From assembly GCA_035260725.1 (NCBI GenBank), contig DATFUR010000043.1, forward strand, positions 1 to 14,791: DNA of 14,791 nucleotides, in the 5' to 3' direction. Positions 6,809 through 13,935 of the stretch are shown here, one piece after another. Position 1 is the first letter of the stretch. Each line of letters begins with the position of its first letter. A model generated the notes under the pieces. The model had not been told where the DNA came from and searched no databases. It was given only the letters and a program-made list of their open reading frames with translations. Source of the DNA: DASRFS01 sp035260725 (GTDB taxonomy: Bacteria > Patescibacteriota > Microgenomatia > Levybacterales > UBA12049). The position numbers and the translations under genes were made by a program.

Positions 6809-8124
6809 TGGAATACGTTTGTGATTTTCATCTTCATTCAAAGTACTCAAGAGCGGTTTCGCAAAATATGATTCTTGGGGAAATGGAGAGGTTTGCCCTA
6901 AAAAAGGGAATTGACGTCCTCACAGCCTCGGATTTTACACATCCTTTGTGGTTTAGAGAGTTAAAAGCACAACTTGTAGAGGACGGAGAAGGGGTTTATA
7001 AGCTTAAAAATTCAGATTCCAAAGTCCGTTTTGTCCTTTCAACAGAAATCTCCTCTATTTATTCTCAAGGAGGAAAGACCAGACGGGTTCATAATTTGGT
7101 TTTTGCCCCAAGTCTGGAGACGGTTGAGAAAATAAACGCGGAGCTGATAAAAAGAGGAGCTAATTTATCGGCAGACGGCAGGCCAATCATTGGTTTATCA
7201 TCAAGAAATTTACTCGATTTGGTTTTGACTGTAGATCCCAACACTTTTTTAATTCCATGTCACGCTTGGACACCTTGGTTTTCTTTATACGGTTCTAATT
7301 CGGGCTTTGATTCCATTGAAGAATGCTTCCAGGATTTATCAAAAGAAATTTACGGAATAGAAACAGGGCTCTCCTCGGACCCGGAGATGAACTGGAGAAT
7401 AAAGGAGTTGGAAAATCGTTCAATATTGTCTTTTTCGGACGCCCATTCTGCAATAAAAATGGGAAGAGAAGCGACAGTTTTTGATCTCACCAGCCTTTCT
7501 TTTACTAATATTAAAAATGCAATCAAAAAAAATGGTGCCGAAAAGATTTCTTACACCATTGAATTTTATCCCGAGGAGGGAAAGTATCATTATACGGGCC
7601 ACAGAAATTGCAAAATCTCACAGACCCCCGAGCAGACTCGCCAAAATGGGGTAATATGCCCTGTTTGCAAAAGGCCTTTAACAGTCGGCGTTATGGAAAG
7701 AGTTGAAAAATTAGCAACGAGTCCTACAAATCTTAAAACTTCTGTTGATGAGTTGGGAGTTACATGGGTTGAAGACCCAAGTGAACTTCATCCGAAATAT
7801 GTAAAGCTTGTGCCGCTAGTTGAAATCATTGCGGAGAGTGTTGGAGTAATGCCGGGAAGCCTAAAAATTCTGGCTAAGTTTGATGAAGTGGTTCAAACGT
7901 TTGGTTCGGAAATAAATGTTCTTATTAAAACTCCAATTTCGGACATCGAAAAACAGTTTGGAGAAAGAATCGCACAGGGAATAGGCAAAGTTCGCAAACA
8001 AGATATATATGTTGACCCGGGTTTTGACGGAGAATTTGGAAAAGTTAAGATATGGGACGAAAATGCTAAAGATCAAGTTCAAGCGCAAGAAAAAAAGGAA
8101 GAATCCCAGTTGGGTTTGTTTTAA
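6808..8124 (+). CDS. endonuclease Q-like PHP-domain DNA repair nuclease
   Basis: Endonuclease Q, known from Thermococcales and some bacilli, nicks DNA 5' of uracil, hypoxanthine, xanthine and abasic sites. This 438-residue protein has the family's PHP metal sites: HLH (His8, His10), SDFTH with Asp42 and His45, Glu80, His95, CHAWTPWFSLYGSNSGF with His152, and SFSDAHS with Asp211 and His213. A zinc-finger-like set follows: HRNC (265-268) and CPVCKRPLTVG (284-294). After a charged linker (about 420-433) the protein ends in QLGLF (434-438), close to the bacterial sliding-clamp motif QL(S/D)LF. The ATG overlaps the ligase TAA, and the stop lies one base before the next ATG. Coupling to a ligase supports a repair role. 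Related TIGR00375-type proteins are often annotated only as PHP-domain or helicase-like proteins; substrate range here is inferred. Confidence 0.87.
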   Translation: MEYVCDFHLHSKYSRAVSQNMILGEMERFALKKGIDVLTASDFTHPLWFRELKAQLVEDGEGVYKLKNSDSKVRFVLSTEISSIYSQGGKTRRVHNLVFAPSLETVEKINAELIKRGANLSADGRPIIGLSSRNLLDLVLTVDPNTFLIPCHAWTPWFSLYGSNSGFDSIEECFQDLSKEIYGIETGLSSDPEMNWRIKELENRSILSFSDAHSAIKMGREATVFDLTSLSFTNIKNAIKKNGAEKISYTIEFYPEEGKYHYTGHRNCKISQTPEQTRQNGVICPVCKRPLTVGVMERVEKLATSPTNLKTSVDELGVTWVEDPSELHPKYVKLVPLVEIIAESVGVMPGSLKILAKFDEVVQTFGSEINVLIKTPISDIEKQFGERIAQGIGKVRKQDIYVDPGFDGEFGKVKIWDENAKDQVQAQEKKEESQLGLF

Positions 8125-8125
8125 A

Positions 8126-8746
8126 ATGTTTGAAGATAGACAGCAAGCAGGTTTTCTTCTTGCCCAAAAGCTCGAGCAGTTCGCAGATAAAAAAGATGTT
8201 TTGGTTCTGGGGCTCGCTAGGGGAGGAGTTGTTGTCGCCAAAGTTATTTCCACATTTCTAAATGTTCCATTCGACGCATTGGTCATCAAAAAAATTGGTC
8301 TGCCAAGAAATCCGGAACTTGCAATCGGAGCTGTTGGACCCAAAAATACAGTTTTTTGGAACGAAGAGCTAATTGAGAGATTGAGAATTTCAAAAGAAGA
8401 AAAAGAAAAACTTAAAGTTTTAAAAAGCGTTGAAAGAAATGTGCAAGAAAATGCACTAAGAGGCAATAAGCCTCTTGAAATTTCTGGGAAAACAGTTATC
8501 CTTGTTGATGACGGAGTTGCGACGGGAGCAAGTGTTCTTGCAGCTTGGAAATTTTTGAAAAAAGAAGAAGCTAAGAGGGTTATTTTGGCAGTTCCGGTCA
8601 TTGCGAGTGATACTTTAAGAGACATTAAGAAATATTTTGATATGATAATTGCGCTCAAAATTAAAAGAAACTTTTACGCCGTGGGAGAGTTCTATAAAAA
8701 CTTTCCGCAAGTAGAAAATGAGGAGGTAGTGAGACTTTTAAAATGA
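8126..8746 (+). CDS. phosphoribosyltransferase domain protein
   Basis: A type I phosphoribosyltransferase-fold protein of 206 residues. The PRPP-binding loop is VILVDDGVATGAS (124-136), and LARGGVVVAKV plus KKIGLPRNPELAIGAVG (30-71) match a family of stand-alone PRTases whose substrate is generally unassigned; I cannot name the base it uses. The start is the ATG at 8126, one base after the EndoQ stop; an upstream in-frame GTG would bury 117 bases in EndoQ and add a Lys-rich tail foreign to the family. Its TGA overlaps the pth ATG (ATGA). Placement in a repair operon allows a salvage role for bases or nucleotides, but this is speculation. No membrane segment or signal peptide is visible. Confidence 0.85.
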   Translation: MFEDRQQAGFLLAQKLEQFADKKDVLVLGLARGGVVVAKVISTFLNVPFDALVIKKIGLPRNPELAIGAVGPKNTVFWNEELIERLRISKEEKEKLKVLKSVERNVQENALRGNKPLEISGKTVILVDDGVATGASVLAAWKFLKKEEAKRVILAVPVIASDTLRDIKKYFDMIIALKIKRNFYAVGEFYKNFPQVENEEVVRLLK

Positions 8747-9360
8747 AATTGATTGTGGGCCTTGGTAATCCAGGAGAAAAATACGAAAAGACAAGACATA
8801 ATTTAGGGTTTATGGTAATAGACTCTTTCCTAAAAGATTTTGAATCGGCAAAAGATGGACAGTGGGAAGACTCGGCAAAATTCAAAAGCGATATTTTACA
8901 AATAGAATACAAACCAAAAGTGGGAGAACTCGTAAAAGTAATTCTGGCAAAACCGAAAACTTATATGAATAACAGTGGCATGGCCACTGTCTTAATCAGT
9001 TCCTTTTACAAAATAAAACCCGAAGATATATGGATCGTAAATGATGACTTTGATCTTCCCCTGGGAAGTATGAAAATCCGTTTTGGAGGGGCCTCGGCCG
9101 GACACCACGGCGTAGAGTCAATAATTTCGGCGCTCAACACAGACAAATTTTGGAGGTTTAGAATGGGAACAGGGGAGTCTCACGCAAAAGGTAAAATGGC
9201 AAAGCACAAAATAAGGGAAGCGGAGGATTTTGTTTTGGGAGGATTTGCAAAAGGAGAAGCGGGAAAGATAAGAGAGCTAATAAAACGCGGATCCAAAGCA
9301 ATTTCCATGGCTTTGGAAGAGGGCTTGCTTAAATCCCAAAACAGGTTTAACACAAAATGA
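8743..9360 (+). CDS. pth: peptidyl-tRNA hydrolase
   Basis: Releases peptides from prematurely dropped peptidyl-tRNA and recycles the tRNA; normally essential in bacteria. The 205 residues match the family's length. KLIVGLGNPGEKYEKTRHN (2-20) carries Asn9 and catalytic His19, KPKTYMNNSG (70-79) the conserved Asn, and VNDDFDLPLG (99-108) the Asp that orients the histidine. GASAGHHGVESI (116-127) stands where many bacteria have GGHNG, so an Asn is replaced by His. The ATG overlaps the upstream TGA, and its own TGA overlaps the following ATG. A GGAGGT lies 15 bases upstream, too far for an ideal Shine-Dalgarno site and also coding, so coupling is the likelier mode of initiation. Confidence 0.95.
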   Translation: MKLIVGLGNPGEKYEKTRHNLGFMVIDSFLKDFESAKDGQWEDSAKFKSDILQIEYKPKVGELVKVILAKPKTYMNNSGMATVLISSFYKIKPEDIWIVNDDFDLPLGSMKIRFGGASAGHHGVESIISALNTDKFWRFRMGTGESHAKGKMAKHKIREAEDFVLGGFAKGEAGKIRELIKRGSKAISMALEEGLLKSQNRFNTK

Positions 9361-9635
9361 AAGCAGTAGGACAAATACTCAAAAATTTTAACCCTACAAC
9401 CGATAAATATCTTTCGAGAGAGTTCCAGTCGTATGCAATCCACCTTACCGAGTCGCTTGACGATTACAAACACAAAAGTTTGTACATGAAACTTGCAAAG
9501 ACTGTTCACCGTTCAATTTTAGAAAAAGCTTTGTCTTTTACTGTTGATTCGGGAGCCAAAAATAAGGGAGCTTTGTTTATGTGGAAATTAAAACAACTAA
9601 AAACTCCTCCGGGAACAAGCACTACTTCGAAATGA
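9357..9635 (+). CDS. conserved-looking small basic protein of unknown function
   Basis: A 92-residue product (MKAVGQILKNFNPTT...) that I do not recognise. It is rich in Lys and predicted to be mostly helical, with the most protein-like stretch at about 22-83 (FQSYAIHLTESLDD, SILEKALSFTVDSGAKNKG, LFMWKLKQLK) and a Thr/Ser/Gly-rich tail. There is no signal peptide, membrane segment or cysteine. It is very probably a real gene: it is linked by ATGA overlaps to pth before it and to acylphosphatase after it, and no other frame fills the interval. Position next to pth suggests a role around translation or RNA, but nothing in the sequence proves it. Confidence 0.78.
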   Translation: MKAVGQILKNFNPTTDKYLSREFQSYAIHLTESLDDYKHKSLYMKLAKTVHRSILEKALSFTVDSGAKNKGALFMWKLKQLKTPPGTSTTSK

Positions 9636-9922
9636 CAGCAAAAATTTGGATATCTGGATTTGTTCAGGGTGTGGGATTTAGGCAATTTGTAAAAAGAGAG
9701 GCAAGAAAATTAGAACTAACAGGTTACGCGAAGAATTTGCCCGACGGTAGAGTAGAGGTTTTGGTTCAGTCTTCGGCAAACTCAGACCAAGAGGCAAAAG
9801 AAAATATTGAAAAGCTAATTAAGTATTCCCAAAAGGGTCCATTCCTCTCGAAAGTAGAAAACATTACCGTTGACTGGATAGACTCTACTCCAAAGTTCGA
9901 TGATTTTGAAGTAGTCCATTAA
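9632..9922 (+). CDS. acyP: acylphosphatase
   Basis: Small cytoplasmic enzyme that hydrolyses the carboxyl-phosphate bond of acyl phosphates. From the ATG at 9632 the protein has 96 residues, the normal size. The signature FVQGVGFRQFV (10-20) contains the catalytic Arg17, and GYAKNLPDGRVEVLVQ (31-46) the catalytic Asn35. I chose this start because it overlaps the preceding TGA (ATGA) and places KIWISGFVQGVGFR at the usual distance; an ATG at 9581 would add a tail read out of frame from the gene before. It ends the seven-gene chain; the Fur promoter begins 8 bases after its stop and no terminator is visible between them. Confidence 0.93.
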   Translation: MTAKIWISGFVQGVGFRQFVKREARKLELTGYAKNLPDGRVEVLVQSSANSDQEAKENIEKLIKYSQKGPFLSKVENITVDWIDSTPKFDDFEVVH

Positions 9923-9929
9923 ATTCCTC

Positions 9930-9958
9930 TTGACAAATGCAACTAAGTTGCATATACT
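9930..9958 (+). promoter_or_regulatory. promoter of the fur-znuACB operon
   Basis: TTGACA (9930-9935), a 17-base spacer and TATACT (9953-9958) make a near-perfect housekeeping promoter. The -10 ends 6 bases before the ATG at 9965, so the predicted first transcribed base is at or next to the A of that ATG: a leaderless mRNA. Confidence 0.85.
9937..9953 (+). promoter_or_regulatory. palindromic operator, probable Fur/Zur-family box
   Basis: ATGCAACTAAGTTGCAT is a perfect 8-1-8 palindrome that fills the spacer and touches the -10. Its inner 7-1-7 form is the geometry of Fur-family sites. The neighbouring gene encodes a Fur-family regulator, so metal-dependent autorepression of the whole operon is the simplest reading. 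Confidence 0.75.
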
Positions 9959-9964
9959 GGCCGA

Positions 9965-10342
9965 ATGAAATTCAAAATTACTCCTGCTAGAGGTTCAATC
10001 ATTACATTCTTAGAGAATTCCAAGTCTCCCGTCGATGTTTTAGAAATTATTGAACATCTCCGCTTTAAAAAACTTTCCACAAATAAAGTCACCGTTTATA
10101 GAACATTGGATTCGCTTTTTAAAAATGACTTGGTAAATAAAATAGAATTTGGAGAGGGGAAGTTCAGATATGAGCTTAAGGGAAGAGATCATCATCATCT
10201 AATTTGCACAAGATGTTCGAGAATCCAAGATTTCGAAGATAGTTTTACAGATAAATTAGAAAAAGAAATTTTAAAAGATAGAAAATTTAAAGTAAATTAT
10301 CATTCCTTGGAGTTTTTTGGAACGTGTTCTTATCATGAATAA
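9965..10342 (+). CDS. Fur-family metalloregulator (probably zinc-responsive, Zur-like)
   Basis: A 125-residue DNA-binding repressor of the Fur family. The N-terminal winged helix contains KVTVYRTLDSL (41-51), the family's recognition helix, and the dimerisation/metal domain begins with HHHLICTRC (76-84). Cys81 and Cys84 make one half of the structural zinc site; the second half, normally CxxC near the C terminus, is Cys121-Ser-Tyr-His124, so one cysteine is replaced by histidine. The ATG at 9965 sits 6 bases after the -10, with no room for a Shine-Dalgarno site. Co-transcription with znuACB and the palindrome in its own promoter argue for a metal-uptake regulator, most likely zinc; manganese is the main alternative. 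The znuA ATG lies inside its last 8 bases. Confidence 0.9.
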   Translation: MKFKITPARGSIITFLENSKSPVDVLEIIEHLRFKKLSTNKVTVYRTLDSLFKNDLVNKIEFGEGKFRYELKGRDHHHLICTRCSRIQDFEDSFTDKLEKEILKDRKFKVNYHSLEFFGTCSYHE

Positions 10343-11246
10343 ACTTTTATACATTATTATTCTGATTTTATTTATTGTAGGCGGTTATTGGGTACTAAAA
10401 AATCCTCAACTAAGTTCCAACAAAAGCAATAAACTTGCGATTTCTGCTTCCTTTTATCCGATGTACTTCTTTTCAACACAAATTGGAATGGAAAAAGCAG
10501 ACATTTCCAACATAACTCCTGCCGGAGCGGAACCCCACGATTACGAGCCTACAAGCCAGCAAATAGCAAAAATCGAGAGAAGCAATATGCTTGTCTTAAA
10601 CGGCGGTGTTGAAGGCTGGGGAAGTAAAATTAAGGATAATTTAAAAGGTACAAAAGTGTTAATTGTTGTAGCGGGAGAGGGTTTAATAACACAGAAAGTA
10701 GAAGAACAAGGGCAGAATGTGATTGATCCGCACGTATGGCTTGATCCTGTTTTGGCCAAACAGGAAGTTGCAAAAATTACAGACGGATTTGTAAAAGTTG
10801 ATTCTTCAAATGAGACTTTTTACAAAAATAATCAGAAAAAACTGGATGATAAATTAGATCAGTTGGATAAAGATTACAAAGAAGGATTAAAAAGTTGCAA
10901 AAATAAAGATATTATAACTTCACACGCTGCATTCGGATATCTGGCTTCAAGATATGGACTAAGGCAAGTTCCAATTGCGGGACTTTCTCCAGATGAGGAG
11001 CCTTCGACGCAGCAATTGGCTCAAGTGGCAAAATTTGCTAGAGATAACAATATTAAATATATATTTTTTGAGAGTCTGGTTAGCCCAAAACTATCGGAAA
11101 CAATCGCAAGCGAAGTGGGAGCAAAAACTATGGTGCTTGATCCAATAGAAGGAATATCCGATGATAATATTAAGCAAGGAAAAAATTATTTTACTGTAAT
11201 GGAGGATAATTTAAAAAACTTGCGGGTAGCACTAGAATGCAAGTAA
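10335..11246 (+). CDS. znuA: metal (zinc) ABC transporter substrate-binding protein
   Basis: A cluster A-I (ZnuA/TroA-type) binding protein of 303 residues that captures metal outside the membrane. The hydrophobic N terminus (about 3-21) is a signal anchor; there is no lipobox cysteine, so it is probably tethered by an uncleaved helix. Metal ligands are predicted as His68 (AEPHDYEP), His133 (DPHVWLDP), His197 (TSHAAFGYLA) and Asp269 (LDPIEG). His rather than Glu at the third position favours zinc over manganese. The His-rich loop of many ZnuA proteins is missing. Only two cysteines occur, Cys188 and Cys302, which could pair. The ATG at 10335 overlaps the fur stop by 8 bases and is preferred over an upstream TTG because it starts the signal anchor directly. 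Confidence 0.9.
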   Translation: MNKLLYIIILILFIVGGYWVLKNPQLSSNKSNKLAISASFYPMYFFSTQIGMEKADISNITPAGAEPHDYEPTSQQIAKIERSNMLVLNGGVEGWGSKIKDNLKGTKVLIVVAGEGLITQKVEEQGQNVIDPHVWLDPVLAKQEVAKITDGFVKVDSSNETFYKNNQKKLDDKLDQLDKDYKEGLKSCKNKDIITSHAAFGYLASRYGLRQVPIAGLSPDEEPSTQQLAQVAKFARDNNIKYIFFESLVSPKLSETIASEVGAKTMVLDPIEGISDDNIKQGKNYFTVMEDNLKNLRVALECK

Positions 11247-11983
11247 CTCATTCAGATACAATTATAGAACTTCAGGAAGTCTCCTTTTCTTATACAAACG
11301 AAGAAGTAATAAAAAATGTTTCTCTGCAGGCTCATAGAGGCGATTACGTTGGGATAGTCGGTCCTAATGGAGGCGGAAAGTCTACTCTTGTTAAGATAAT
11401 GCTGGGTCTCTTGACTCCACAAAAAGGTAAGGTTTTGCTTTTTGGAAAAGATATAAATAGCTTTAAAGAAAGATACAAAATCGGATACGTTCCTCAAAAA
11501 ACTTATGTTGAGTTAAATTTTCCGATCACAGTTGAAGAAGTTGTTTCTATGGGAACTTTCGGGAAAAGGGGACTGCTCCGTTTTACTACAAAATCGGATA
11601 TGGAAAAAGTCCACAAAGCATTGTCCGAGGTAGGAATGTTTTCTTATAGAGATAGGTTAATCAGTAACTTATCGGCAGGCCAACAGCAAAGAGTTTTTAT
11701 TGCACGTGCTCTTGCCTCCGAACCCGAAGTAATATTTTTGGATGAGCCCACAGTTGGAGTGGACGTAAAAACCCAAAAGCAATTTTATAATTTGCTTAGA
11801 AAGCTGAATAAACAATTGGATTTGACTTTGGTTTTGGTATCCCACGAGCTTGATGTCGTAGCACATGAGGCAACAGAATTGGGATACATAAATAGAACCT
11901 TGGAATATTACGGAGATCCAGAAGAATTCTTAAAAGGAAGTTACTTTCATGAATTAATAGGAAAGGGTGGGGTCCATGCTTGA
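11237..11983 (+). CDS. znuC: metal (zinc) ABC transporter ATP-binding protein
   Basis: The cytoplasmic ATPase of the importer, 248 residues. Walker A is GPNGGGKST (42-50), the Q-loop is at Gln87 (GYVPQK), the signature is LSAGQ (145-149) in place of the usual LSGGQ, Walker B is VIFLDE (165-170), and the switch histidine is His203 (VSHE). ELNFPITVEEVVSMG (92-106) is typical of the zinc/manganese subfamily. The ATG lies inside the last 10 bases of znuA, and the znuB ATG inside its own last 8 bases, so the subunits are probably made by coupled translation. There is no Shine-Dalgarno site at its start. Confidence 0.95.
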   Translation: MQVTHSDTIIELQEVSFSYTNEEVIKNVSLQAHRGDYVGIVGPNGGGKSTLVKIMLGLLTPQKGKVLLFGKDINSFKERYKIGYVPQKTYVELNFPITVEEVVSMGTFGKRGLLRFTTKSDMEKVHKALSEVGMFSYRDRLISNLSAGQQQRVFIARALASEPEVIFLDEPTVGVDVKTQKQFYNLLRKLNKQLDLTLVLVSHELDVVAHEATELGYINRTLEYYGDPEEFLKGSYFHELIGKGGVHA

Positions 11984-12770
11984 TATTTTTACATATAGCT
12001 TTATAATCCGGGGTTTCGAGGCGGGAATTATAATTGCAGTCATAGCTCCTCTTATTGGAATATTTTTGGTTTTGAGAAGGTATTCTCTAATTGCAGATAC
12101 CCTTTCCCACGTATCGCTTGCAGGAGTTGCTGTAGGACTTTTATTAAAGGTAAGTCCTTTAATAACGGCAATAATTGCTGCCGTTGTATCGTCTTTGGCA
12201 ATTGAGCGATTAAGGTTAAGTAAAAAAGTGTACGGAGAATCTGCGCTTTCTATTTTTCTCTCCGGAAGTCTGGCGTTGGCCATTGTAATTATTAGTTTTG
12301 CCCACGGCTTTTCCGTTGATCTTTTTAACTATCTTTTCGGAAGTATTGCAACAGTTAAACAAATAGATGTTTATATAATTGCCGTGTTGGGAGTTGTTGT
12401 AATTGCTTTAGTTTTAGCCTTCTATAAAGAATTAATTTACATAACATTCGATGAAGAATCGGCCCGGGTTAGCGGCATTCCAACAAAATTTATAAATATC
12501 GTACTTATAATTTTGGCCGCTTTAACGGTTTCTCTGTCTATTCCAATTGTGGGGGTTTTATTAATCGCGGCTCTTATCGTTATTCCCGTTGTAACCGCAT
12601 TGCAATTTAAAAGAAGCTTCAAAGAGACAATTCTGACTGCAGAGTTGATATCTATTTTCTCGGTTATCAGCGGAATTTTTGCTTCTTTTTACCTTAATCT
12701 TTCGCCGGGAGGAACAATTGTCCTCATAGCGCTTCTTATCTTTGTAATTGTTCTTTCTTATAAAAGGTAA
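11976..12770 (+). CDS. znuB: metal (zinc) ABC transporter permease
   Basis: ABC-3 family permease, 264 residues, almost wholly hydrophobic, with seven to nine predicted membrane segments. RRYSLIADTLSHVSLAGVAVG (about 35-55) is the conserved block that carries the DTLSH sequence of this family, and FDEESARVSGIP (about 154-165) is the cytoplasmic loop expected to contact ZnuC. The ATG at 11976 is preferred over a GTG nine bases upstream because the protein then begins MLDIFTYSF, a normal start for the family; a GGGTGGGG stretch just before it could serve as a weak ribosome site. The last gene of the fur-znu unit; the next gene has its own -10 overlapping the sequence just after its stop. Confidence 0.94.
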   Translation: MLDIFTYSFIIRGFEAGIIIAVIAPLIGIFLVLRRYSLIADTLSHVSLAGVAVGLLLKVSPLITAIIAAVVSSLAIERLRLSKKVYGESALSIFLSGSLALAIVIISFAHGFSVDLFNYLFGSIATVKQIDVYIIAVLGVVVIALVLAFYKELIYITFDEESARVSGIPTKFINIVLIILAALTVSLSIPIVGVLLIAALIVIPVVTALQFKRSFKETILTAELISIFSVISGIFASFYLNLSPGGTIVLIALLIFVIVLSYKR

Positions 12771-12773
12771 AAT

Positions 12774-12782
12774 TGGTATAAT
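12774..12782 (+). promoter_or_regulatory. extended -10 promoter of the YibE/F-like gene
   Basis: TGGTATAAT is a consensus extended -10 (TGnTATAAT) ending 7 bases before the ATG at 12790. No convincing -35 is present at 17 bases. The mRNA would again be leaderless or nearly so. It lies directly after the znuB stop, so read-through from the zinc operon is also possible. Confidence 0.65.
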
Positions 12783-12789
12783 TTTCTCC

Positions 12790-13935
12790 ATGCTTAAGAA
12801 ATTAGTTTTCTGCCTTATCTTCTTCTTTACTTTGGCTTTTTCTTCGGTTTCTGTAAGTCATGCTCAACTGCCGGACCAATTAGATTTTAAGGAGGCTTTT
12901 GGTAAGGGAAAGATAGTTGAGGTTTTCCAGCCAACAACGCAGGAAATAAATGGAATAACCATATCCTCTCAAAAGTATAAAGTAGAGATCATAGAAGGCG
13001 CAGAAAAAGGAAAAACAGTTATTATTGAACAATCAATTGACCCAAGACTGCCCAGTCAAAAACTAAACGCTGGAGACACGGTTGTTATAAATAGTAAGCC
13101 AAATCCCAACAAAACAATGGCTTATTCTATATACGAACCATACCGGCTTAATACATTGTTAATTTTATCAATTCTTTTTTTGCTTTTGGTTATTCTTGTT
13201 GCAGGCAAAAGGGGATTAGGAGCGGTTACAGGGTTAATTGTCAGTTTTGGAGTTATTGGTTTATGGATAATTCCATCCATTCTTCAAGGAGCAGACCCTT
13301 TGCAGGTTAGTATTGCAGGTGCAACGCTAATTCTAATTGTTACTACCTTTGTGGCCCATGGAGTTTCCTTAAAAACAACGGCCGCAATATTTGGAACGGC
13401 GATCGCACTTTTATTTGCAGGATTTCTTGCGACAACTGTTGTCGGACTTTTGCATATTGTTGGTCTTGGAGACGAGAATATATATAACTTGCAGGTAGGC
13501 ACGCCTTTCCCAATAAATCCACAGGGGCTTCTCCTTGGTGGAATAATAATAGGAACTTTGGGCGCTTTAAACGACATAACAACGACCCAAGCGATTACAA
13601 TATTTACTTTAGTTCGGGAAAATCCTAAGCAGAAATTGTCGGAATTGTTTGGAAAGGGAATGATAATAGGTAGGGAGCACATCGCGTCTCTAATAAATAC
13701 GTTAATTCTGGCCTACGCAGGTTCGTCTTTGGCGGTTTTGATTGTATTTGAGTTGAATCCAGCAAAATTGCCCTGGTGGGTGATTCTAAATAACGAAGCA
13801 ACGATGCAGGAGATTATAAAGAGTTTGGTCGGAGCAAGCGCTTTGATTCTGGCAGTTCCTTTAACGACATTTCTTGCTTGTTGGGTTGCTCTGCGGGGAA
13901 CCACATTTAGAAGATTCTTCTCGTCTTTTACTTAG
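12790..13935 (+). CDS. YibE/F-like multi-pass membrane protein
   Basis: A 381-residue protein with a signal peptide (MLKKLVFCLIFFFTLAFSS, likely cut after SHA at about 25), an extracytoplasmic beta-rich domain (about 26-118: KGKIVEVF, YKVEIIEGAEKGKTVIIEQ), then about seven membrane segments between 120 and 368. Conserved features of the YibE/F family include the glycine-rich GGIIIGTLGALNDITTTQA (250-268) and GREHIASLINTLILAYAG (294-311). Its molecular function is not established. The ATG at 12790 is chosen because the signal peptide begins there and the extended -10 lies 7 bases upstream; an earlier TTG inside znuB would precede that promoter. The 3' end overlaps the convergent DsbA-like gene by 8 bases. 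Confidence 0.88.
   Translation: MLKKLVFCLIFFFTLAFSSVSVSHAQLPDQLDFKEAFGKGKIVEVFQPTTQEINGITISSQKYKVEIIEGAEKGKTVIIEQSIDPRLPSQKLNAGDTVVINSKPNPNKTMAYSIYEPYRLNTLLILSILFLLLVILVAGKRGLGAVTGLIVSFGVIGLWIIPSILQGADPLQVSIAGATLILIVTTFVAHGVSLKTTAAIFGTAIALLFAGFLATTVVGLLHIVGLGDENIYNLQVGTPFPINPQGLLLGGIIIGTLGALNDITTTQAITIFTLVRENPKQKLSELFGKGMIIGREHIASLINTLILAYAGSSLAVLIVFELNPAKLPWWVILNNEATMQEIIKSLVGASALILAVPLTTFLACWVALRGTTFRRFFSSFT

Noticed and set aside
8009..8125. Upstream in-frame start for the phosphoribosyltransferase
   Set aside because: It would overlap EndoQ by more than 100 bases and add a Lys/Arg-rich tail unlike the family; ATG 8126 fits the operon spacing.
7861..8658. Long minus-strand open frame of 265 codons across EndoQ and the phosphoribosyltransferase
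   Set aside because: It is antisense to two genes with clear family motifs and its product is a Ser/Phe-rich shadow with no recognisable domain.
13909..13921. Palindrome AGAAGATTCTTCT near the end of the YibE/F-like gene as a bidirectional terminator
   Set aside because: The stem is short and AT-rich with a three-base loop, lies inside the coding region and has no adjacent T run.
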